The notes beneath the pieces were generated by a model. The model saw only the letters and a list, made by a program, of their open reading frames with translations, made no database searches and had not been told where the DNA came from. Source: Botrytis cinerea B05.10 (lineage: Eukaryota; Ascomycota; Leotiomycetes; Helotiales; Sclerotiniaceae). From it: DNA of 64,000 bases. Positions 56,817 to 64,000 of this stretch are shown here, one piece after another. The DNA lies in the NCBI RefSeq assembly GCF_000143535.2, contig NC_037323.1, forward strand, positions 1 through 64,000, in the 5' to 3' direction. How positions within the stretch are numbered: the first letter of the stretch is position 1; each line of letters opens with the position of its first letter. The position numbers and the translations under genes are program-made.

Positions 56817-58214
56817 ATGGCCGCCCAAAGCACATCAATTTCTGAGAATAATCCATATTCAGAATATCATCAAAAATTTCAATCTGCCGTACCTCAAAGT
56901 GAAGAAGAATGGCTTTCAAGAGCATCAGAAATTTCCCAAATCTTCTCAAAAGACGCTGCAAAGAGAGACATCGACAACAAAACCCCTCACGATGAAGTAT
57001 CATTATTGAAATCATCGGGATTGCTAAAAATATTAGGCCCAAAGAAATATGGTGGAGGTGGTCAATCATGGGATATCGGATACAAAGTGATCAGAGAAGT
57101 AGCTAAAGGTGATGGATCTTTGGGTATGCTACTTGGATATCACTTGCTTTGGTCGACAACAGCAAATGTTGTGGGAACAGATGAGCAGATAGATCGATTA
57201 CAAAAGGAGATAATTGAAAATAATTATTTCATGGGAGGTAAGTGAAATGATATAAAAAGAAATCAAGGCTTAACAAACTAACGCTATCAAACAGGTGCTG
57301 TTAATCCAAGGGATTCAGATTTGAGCATCAAATCAGACGGTGATAATATTGTGTTCAACGGACAAAAGCACTTCAACACTGGTGGAGTTGTATCTGACAT
57401 GACAATTCTTGAAGGTGTACTGGAGGGAACTGGGAAGCATATCTTTGCTGCGGTGCCAACTAGACAACCTGGAATTCAATTTGCCGTAAGTGAGAAGGTA
57501 GATGGAAGTTTGTTTTCATAGCTGAAATTACTACCTTAATAGCACAATTGGAACAACATTGGTTTAAGACTCACCGAGTCCGGTAGTGTCAAGATCGAAA
57601 ATGTCAGGGTTTCCTGGGAAGATGCATTAGGTTGGAATGCCCAAACCAAGGAACCACTACCTCAAATCCTTACTGTCCCTTTCGCAACCCTACTACTTCC
57701 TACGATTCAATTGGTTTTCGCAAACTTTTATATCGGAATCTCTCTTGGAGCCATCGAATCAGCAGCCAAATATACGACGACTTATACGCGTGCGTGGCCT
57801 TTCGGCGGGGATAACAAGGATAGTGCAACAGAGGAGTGGTATATTCTTGAGCGATATGGCACATTCCATGCACATCTATCGGCAGTTGTAGCTTTAGCGG
57901 ATTCTACGGGTAAGAAGTTGACAGACATATATGCGAAACATCAAGGTGAGCGTTCAGTGTCTGCACGAGAACGTGGCGAATTGGCAGAAGCGGTTGCAGC
58001 TGTCAAGGTTGTTGCCACTGATGTTGGCTTAAATGTGACAAGTGGAGTATTTGAAATGACTGGAGCAAGAGCGACAAGTAAGAATGTTGGATTGGATCGT
58101 TTTTGGCGTGATATTAGGACGCATAGTCTTCATGACCCTGTTGCTTATAAGAAGAGGGAACTTGGAAGGTGGGCATTATTGGGAGAGATTCCCGAACCAA
58201 CTTGGTACACTTGA
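56817..58214 (+). CDS. Acyl-CoA-dehydrogenase-fold flavin oxidoreductase (SfnB/DszC-like), 427 aa
   Basis: Exons 56,817-57,237, 57,295-57,485 and 57,543-58,214; both introns are 57 nt with GTAAGT donors and CAG/TAG acceptors, and phases match. The ATG at 56,817 (AAAAATGGCC) is preferred to the in-frame ATG at 56,700 because the extra residues do not look conserved. The layout is that of the acyl-CoA dehydrogenase fold: N-terminal helical domain, central beta domain (ending with HNWNNIGLRLTESGSV), C-terminal helical domain including DVGLNVTSGVFEMTGARAT and DRFWRDIRTHSLHDP. The last motif is typical of the branch that includes DszC and SfnB flavin-dependent monooxygenases used on organosulfur compounds. 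Function by family only; the substrate is not known. Confidence 0.85.
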
Positions 58215-58790
58215 TCAATCAGTTCTCTTAATGAAGAATGCGAACTGTTGAAATTGGAATTACCCAGCAGTTGGGCAAATTTCGATGAAGGATTACCCTG
58301 ACACTTGATGAGGATTTAGGGTATCGCACATTCTTAAACACGGATGACTTCATTCTACCATGATAATGTTCCAATTTGAAGGACAAATCACTCTTGCAAT
58401 TTCGCATCTGAAGAAACTTAACACAAGGGCTTGAAAATTGAGGTCAATCTGGGAATCTGTGAGCCAGATGTGAATTACATGCGGAGATAAAGTTTGTGTG
58501 ACGCAATTCCTCATCATCCTTAACATTTGAAAGTCGATTCCCAAGACTTCTCAGGAATATGGATTGAAAAAAAACAGAATGAATCAGTAATATATGCTTA
58601 ACGAAACCTGGATGATCTGGAAGATATACTCACCGGTGACTTGAATAAACTAATAAAGGGAAACAAAATCAAAGTGGATGACTGGCTTACTAAGCTGAAA
58701 TTATTAGCGTCATTTATGTTGACCTTACTTCCAAACCCCCTCAATACCCAAGCATCCAAAGTCCTCAGCACTACATATCCAAACGCAATC
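58215..58790. other. Intergenic / NDUFB7 promoter region
   Basis: No ORF supported; about 580 bp between two same-strand genes. Confidence 0.5.
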
Positions 58791-59213
58791 ATGACAGTAA
58801 CCGAAGCTGTAAAGTCCGCCATTGGACTCTCTGGTGCTCCATCTACAAGTATGCTTCCTTGCGTCTCTAGATTCTACTTTATCAAAGACGGAAGCTAACA
58901 CCCGGCTCAGGCGCAACCCGAGAACAAATGAGCGAAGCCCGATTACCTATCGCATATCGTGATGGATGTGCCGGTCTATTGATTCCCCTCAATCGTTGTC
59001 GGCAGGAGGAATATTATCTTCCATGGAAGTGTGAGGTGGGTTTGCGGGTCATTCCAAAAGTTTTGGAGTGTCAAGTACAAGGCTGACATTCGGAATTTTA
59101 TGAAACAGCAAGAGAGACATTCCTACGAAAAATGCCAATACGATGAGTTTAAAAAGAGAGTTGCAAAGATGGACGAATTGAGAGAGGCCAAGGATGGTGC
59201 AAGAAGCAATTGA
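58791..59213 (+). CDS. NDUFB7: NADH:ubiquinone oxidoreductase subunit NDUFB7 (B18), 95 aa
   Basis: Exons 58,791-58,848, 58,911-59,035 and 59,109-59,213, with introns of 62 and 73 nt (GTATGC...CTCAG, GTGGGT...AAACAG). The spliced protein has the twin C-x9-C signature of this subunit: C-AGLLIPLNR-C and, across intron 2, C-EQERHSYEK-C. These are the cysteines that form disulfides in the intermembrane space after Mia40-dependent import. The REQMSEARLPIAYRD lead and the Lys-rich C-terminus also match. It is an accessory subunit of mitochondrial complex I, on the intermembrane-space side. The length is usual. Confidence 0.95.
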
Positions 59214-59978
59214 TATGGGAGGGGCGATCATGAATCAATGGATGTGTACATATGGCATGGAATGGAATACAAGTTTGCATGATATCGGTATGGACCAAGC
59301 GTTGTAAAAAGGGATTCTATTTGCTTCACAGACTCTGGAGAAATGCGTTGCATTGCTATCAGTGTGTCTTTTGGAATTTCCGATATACCTGATGGTTTGG
59401 CTTGCAAATCAAGCACTTTCACATCGACGCCTAGGCGGATTCTTCCTGGGTATTTCATGGGTTCTTCAATTTGCCATTCAGGTGGTTACGCTTTTCTTAC
59501 GACCTTGTTGCAACTCTGTACTTTGAGTTGAAGAGTATTAATGCTTGCCATCGGCACGAGGTTCTACTTACAAATCATGGAAATCCCACCATGAGCTTCA
59601 AACTAGCTATCTAGGATTCGACTGCATCATTACATGGAGGTCGGGGTCACATGGACCTGTAGTATTCATGGGTGCGTATGAATGCAATTGTGTCAAGATA
59701 TACGTTTGTGTGTACATATTGATGTGTTTCATGATGTTCATATGTATATGTGATACTTTGGTTCTGAACACTAACCACAAGATTGTACAGACCCATTGAC
59801 TTTCAGTCACAACAAGTAGTCTTGGTACTTCATACATTCAAGTTTCTTTCCAATAAAGCACTCAAAATATGGCACAGATCGAAACATCAATCTTGTGGGA
59901 ATAATTGATTTGCTTTCAGGTTAAATCATACACGAGAATGCGATATCGAAGCTATCTGTTTCGGGGAGTCCATGTCCA
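59214..59978. other. Convergent intergenic region
   Basis: About 760 bp between the stops of NDUFB7 and the racemase-like gene. Short ORFs only; a GT/TA-rich stretch near 59,690-59,760. Confidence 0.5.
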
Positions 59979-60791
59979 TTAGCCACTTCCACTAGGCAAC
60001 GCCTTCAAATTTGCCTCAAGGTATACAACACCAGCTTTGACACCGTCGACAATACATACTTTATTGGCATCCTCTGATCCCAATTCTTCCACGAGTGCTT
60101 CTCGGACCATGTCGTCCATTCCTGCCATTCCTGCACACCCTAGGCAAATAATAGAACAATCTCTTTTTCCAACCAATCTTTTCACTGCTTCCTTCATTCT
60201 TGTGCTGACAGTCTCGCTATCGACACTATGAAGCTCGCCAGCGGTGAGGCCTGTAGTCTCTACTCCTTTGAATCTTTCACAATTTTCTCCCTTTTTAATC
60301 CCCAAGAAATCTCTCACACCTGCCCCCAACACTTCTTCCCAGTATTTTCCCGTACTCACTATTCCAAATCCTTCCTTATCACCTTCGTTACCACCCAATC
60401 TCTTTCCATAGCCCTGTGTCAACAATCCCAAAGACATCATCACACTGGCCTCAAATATTCCAGTCACGTGTACATTCGGTCTCACTCTCTTCTTGAGTTC
60501 CGTAACCAATGGATGAACGCTGTAACAGGCTACAAGAAATGCATCATATTGATCAAGAGTCGATGTAAGGTCCGAAAGAACAACTTCGGTAGAGAGCATT
60601 GCATCCTCTTCGTTGTTGATGGACGGAGGACTTGGAAGTTGAGCTGTGTAAAATGAGATTTGAACCTGAGACGAATCACTTATTGTAGAAAGTAAAGTTT
60701 GCAGGCCCTCAGTCATAGACTTTGAAGAGTTTGGATTTATGATAAGAAGCTTTCTGTCTATAAGTCTCTTGGGTTTGATATCGGTAGTCAT
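59979..60791 (-). CDS. Asp/Glu/hydantoin racemase family protein (DCG1-like), 270 aa
   Basis: Single exon from ATG 60,791. It opens with LLIINPNSSKSMTEGL, the substrate-phosphate-like loop of this family, has a first catalytic cysteine in LVACYSVHPL (about residue 88), GIFEASV, and a second cysteine in CLGCAGMAG (about residue 218). The two-cysteine racemase fold is therefore complete. Fungal relatives include yeast DCG1, linked to allantoin and nitrogen catabolism; the exact substrate here is not known. Start-to-start spacing with the divergent ARP2 gene is about 375 bp, so they may share a promoter region. Probably cytosolic. Confidence 0.88.
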   Translation of the reverse strand: MTTDIKPKRLIDRKLLIINPNSSKSMTEGLQTLLSTISDSSQVQISFYTAQLPSPPSINNEEDAMLSTEVVLSDLTSTLDQYDAFLVACYSVHPLVTELKKRVRPNVHVTGIFEASVMMSLGLLTQGYGKRLGGNEGDKEGFGIVSTGKYWEEVLGAGVRDFLGIKKGENCERFKGVETTGLTAGELHSVDSETVSTRMKEAVKRLVGKRDCSIICLGCAGMAGMDDMVREALVEELGSEDANKVCIVDGVKAGVVYLEANLKALPSGSG

Positions 60792-61165
60792 GTTTGTGGT
60801 AAGAGTAGGTTATCCCTCGAGCTTTATTTGTACAAATAATTATGGATGATATAGCCTGCAGGTAGAATTTGGGTGAGGTGTCTCTAGCCTCATGTACCTT
60901 TGTGGCGAGCTCAAGAGTAGATGTATAAATTAGAACGAGAGTCAAAAATGACTACTTACAATGTTTTATTCACATATCGAAAGTGGACTATCTCCAATCA
61001 CCAGCTTTGTGAAGTGAAGCGGGTTCGGCGGGGAAGCTTAAGCCTCGTTACGGCCATGCATTTCGACCTCAACCGCAGCGTCGTCAGAATCACCAACCAG
61101 CTACACCACAACTCCAACCATTTCATACATAGATTCTACAATTTGATCTGCCACAGTCTGGAATT
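60792..61165. promoter_or_regulatory. Divergent promoter region, racemase-like gene and ARP2
   Basis: About 375 bp separate the two start codons. No conserved element is identified by eye. Confidence 0.5.
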
Positions 61166-62528
61166 ATGGCAGAACCACCAATAGGTACTTGGAAATCATT
61201 TTCATCTTTTGTCTATTCATACTGACAACAATCGCATAGTCCTCGATGGAGGAACTGGTTTCCTGAAAGTCGGATATGCAGCTCAGGTATGTGGCATTTT
61301 GGACTGTTAATCATTGAAGCTATCTAAATGCTTCAGAGTTGACTTTTTGTAATTTTAGAATTTCCCAGAGTTTCAATATCCCTCTATCGTCGGTCGACCA
61401 ATTCTGCGATCTGAAGAAAAGGGTGATGATGGCATGGTCATCAAGGACATCATGTGTGGTGATGAAGCCGCCGCAGCGAGGACAATGCTTCAAGTCTCAT
61501 ATCCTATGGAAAACGGTATTGTCAAGAAATGGGATGATATGCAACACCTTTGGGATTATACATTTTACGAGAAAATGAAGGTTGATCCTACAGGCCGGAA
61601 GATTCTCTTGACAGAACCACCAATGAACCCCTTAAAGAACAGAGAACAAATGTGCGAAGTTATGTTTGAGAGGTATCAGTTTGGAGGAGTTTACGTGGCT
61701 ATTCAAGCTGTTTTAGCTCTGTATGCCCAAGGTACTTTTATTCTCTCAATTGCGCGGCAAGCGGTGTGCAGGACGTGTGTGTACTGATTGTCAATAGGTC
61801 TCAGTTCTGGTGTTGTGGTCGATTCTGGAGACGGAGTTACGCACATTGTACCAGTCTACGAATCAGTTGTTCTCAACCATCTTACTCGTCGTCTTGATGT
61901 TGCCGGTCGAGATGTCACACGAAACTTAATTGCTCTCTTATTACGTCGCGGATATGCTTTGAACAGAACAGCGGATTTCGAAACTGTTAGACAGATTAAG
62001 GAGAAGCTTTGCTATGTTTCTTACGATCTTGAGTTGGATCAACGCTTGAGTGAAGACACAACTGTATTGGTTGAAAGCTACACTCTACCTGATGGGCGTG
62101 TGATCCGCGTTGGAAGTGAACGTTTCGAAGCTCCCGAGTGCCTCTTCCAACCTCATCTCGTCGATGTTGAACAACCCGGTATCGCCGAATTCCTCTTCAA
62201 CACCATTCAAGCTGCCGATGTTGATGTGCGATCCTCTCTCTTCAAAGCTATCGTTTTGTCCGGTGGTTCATCTATGTATCCCGGTCTGCCATCGCGACTC
62301 GAGAAAGAATTGAAACAATTATGGTTAACGAGAGTTCTTGGTGGAGATCCCGAACGCTTAAATAAGTTCAAGGTCCGAATTGAAGATCCTCCTAGGAGGA
62401 GGCATATGGTTTTCTTGGGGGGAGCAGTGTTGGCAAACATTATGGCTGATAAAGAGAATATGTGGATCACAAAGCAAGAATGGGAAGAGCAAGGCACGAG
62501 AGTATTGGAAAAGTTGGGACCTAGATAG
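61166..62528 (+). CDS. ARP2: Actin-related protein 2, subunit of the Arp2/3 complex (389 aa)
   Basis: Exons 61,166-61,184, 61,240-61,286, 61,359-61,731 and 61,798-62,528; introns are 55, 72 and 66 nt and the phases close to 390 codons. The start is [31 protein letters not shown] in outline, with the actin phosphate-1 loop [10 protein letters not shown]. Then MEGxx-type [23 protein letters not shown] (phosphate-2 loop) and [11 protein letters not shown] (adenosine motif). The final [14 protein letters not shown] and [11 protein letters not shown] are characteristic of Arp2 rather than actin. Arp2 with Arp3 forms the pseudo-dimer that nucleates branched actin at endocytic patches. Length and motif set are complete. 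The very small first exon (19 nt) is typical of fungal actin-family genes. Confidence 0.97.
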
Positions 62529-64000
62529 GAGTAGATGAGAGGAGTTATGGTGGATTGAGTCATTGATGAATATGAATGCATTGCGTGGGCTAGCCTTTCT
62601 TCTATTGTATGGAATCAAAATTGCTTTTTGTGTCTGGATACATTAGTGAAACAGACATACTATCTCGTTTTGACGTAATTTGGCCACTTCAGAATAAGAG
62701 GATCATCCATCATCTATATGAGGACCATTTGCCTTCGACGTGGAGCAGCGTTTTGATGGCTTTCGGATGATAGTCCCCACTAATCGACAAGTGCTTTCTT
62801 CACGACCTGCTTTCCAACATTACCTAAGTATCAATCCTCAATTGAAAGGACTACTGAATTAATCCTGACAAGTTGGCTGCACAGGCATGTGCTATTGATC
62901 TTTAAATCTTCGGGACTATATTTCTCACTACTTTCGTGTGCAACACTTCCTTCTCATCCCTCTGGCTTTAAGTTGAGGTTCCTGATTCTTACGGATTCTT
63001 TGCCCATTCTAGCGTTTCATTCTTTCGTACTTTGTGTATCTCAAATGCTTTTCATAGTATAAATTACTTGAATTTTGGATCATATACGAAGATCAGGGGG
63101 CATTTCATTTGTAGCCCGAAAAGTTAAAGATCCGAGGAGAATTAGTATGATGTTAGATCAAAATAGGCATTCAGCTGCCATATATTGGGAACAACTAAAG
63201 GTGGGATCTCTATTCGTGTTCAAACTCTAGATCTAGCTCCCTATTCTAGGTCTACGGTTTAGCTTTCATAATGCATCTATGTCTACATTGATCGAAAGTG
63301 ACATTCTCTACTGTCAAATGTCCACCCTTTGAATTCTATCTACTCCTGCTTCAACACTTAATAATCTTTCAAGTTCCAAATTTCCGTGACATTTAACCTC
63401 CAAGAATCTACAAGAATGCCTGGATTGATGAGTTTTAATGGCCATGCTACCCTCGCGCTTAATATCATCACGGGTTACAGGCAAGTCATCCCAATACCTA
63501 CACTGCCTGTGACACTATGAGACTAGTTGCTGACAAACCTAAATTGTGGATTAACTCAGTGTACTCTGGGCTTGGGCTCTTTAGGGAACTCTGTGGGTGT
63601 AAACTACTAGAAACTCACTGAGCTTCACTCATGAGACAAATTTCAATGGTCTTGGAACTGCTTTCGTGCAGTCTGGATAAAATCTAAATGCAGCGTTGGA
63701 CTTTAGTATCTTCGTTATATTTAATGATAGCAATCTATCCATTTCTGGACTAAAGAAAGTGCCGAGTTTCGCAATGTGACCTTCCGATGTTCGAGGTTAA
63801 GAGACTGGGATTCAAGACAGATGGCACAGTAGTAGATCTCACGAGCATTGCTTGTGCTAGAGCTGTGAAGGTGGTGGTTTTGACCGAGAAGTAGCAGGAA
63901 GGTAGCTTTTGATCATTGTCTTGTAATGGAAACCCAAGGAGCTAGATACTTCTGATGAGCTGAGGCGAGAATCTTTGCTCCAAAGATTATATATATATAT
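62529..64000. other. Intergenic to window edge, nothing recognised
   Basis: About 1.5 kb with no supported gene. The window ends in an (AT)n run starting near 63,988. Confidence 0.5.

Overview
The window looks like nuclear DNA of a filamentous ascomycete. The evidence is: short GT-AG introns (about 50-90 nt) with CTAAC/CTAAT-type branch sites, AT-rich islands in which old repeats differ by C-to-T and G-to-A changes (the pattern of repeat-induced point mutation, RIP), a chromodomain Ty3/gypsy element, and fungal housekeeping genes at the right end. A leotiomycete (Sclerotiniaceae-like) is my guess from overall character only; no marker here fixes the species.

Layout. (1) About 1-12,046: a compact block of mostly minus-strand genes that I do not recognise (about 1,480, 308, 106, 112 and 212 codons). 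It is sprinkled with variants of one short palindrome and ends in a roughly 1 kb tandem array of about 65-80 bp units, each carrying the same kind of hairpin. The right end is partly duplicated in tandem, and a RIP-decayed copy lies 6.4 kb further on. The block is probably an undescribed mobile or repeated element that starts left of the window. (2) 12,047-19,763: AT-rich RIP-type DNA with a Gag-like relic, an inverted-repeat element and one intact gene, a short-chain dehydrogenase. (3) 19,769-26,340: a complete Ty3/gypsy chromovirus-type retrotransposon whose two 558 bp LTRs look identical, with a CATTA target duplication, one gag-pol ORF and a separate antisense gene encoding a Zn2Cys6 protein. 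(4) 26,346-35,470: AT-rich DNA, a pyrimidine-rich stretch, a 368 bp Harbinger-like MITE and about 5.9 kb with no secure gene. (5) 35,532-49,918: accessory genes (a large SF1 helicase, several unrecognised genes) and several TIR elements. One 731 bp element splits a roughly 995-codon gene exactly in frame. (6) 50,872-64,000: ordinary genes: a frameshifted methyltransferase, a membrane-protein fragment, a tandem SH3-like protein, an acyl-CoA-dehydrogenase-fold oxidoreductase, complex I subunit NDUFB7, a DCG1-like racemase and actin-related protein 2.

The right end is conserved core genome. Everything to its left is a patchwork of elements of different ages: the gypsy element is fresh and unmutated, the flanking AT islands are old and RIP-decayed, and the unknown left block is largely intact but shows the first damage (a nonsense codon and a truncated duplicate). 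All splice models were built by eye from splice signals and reading-frame continuity.
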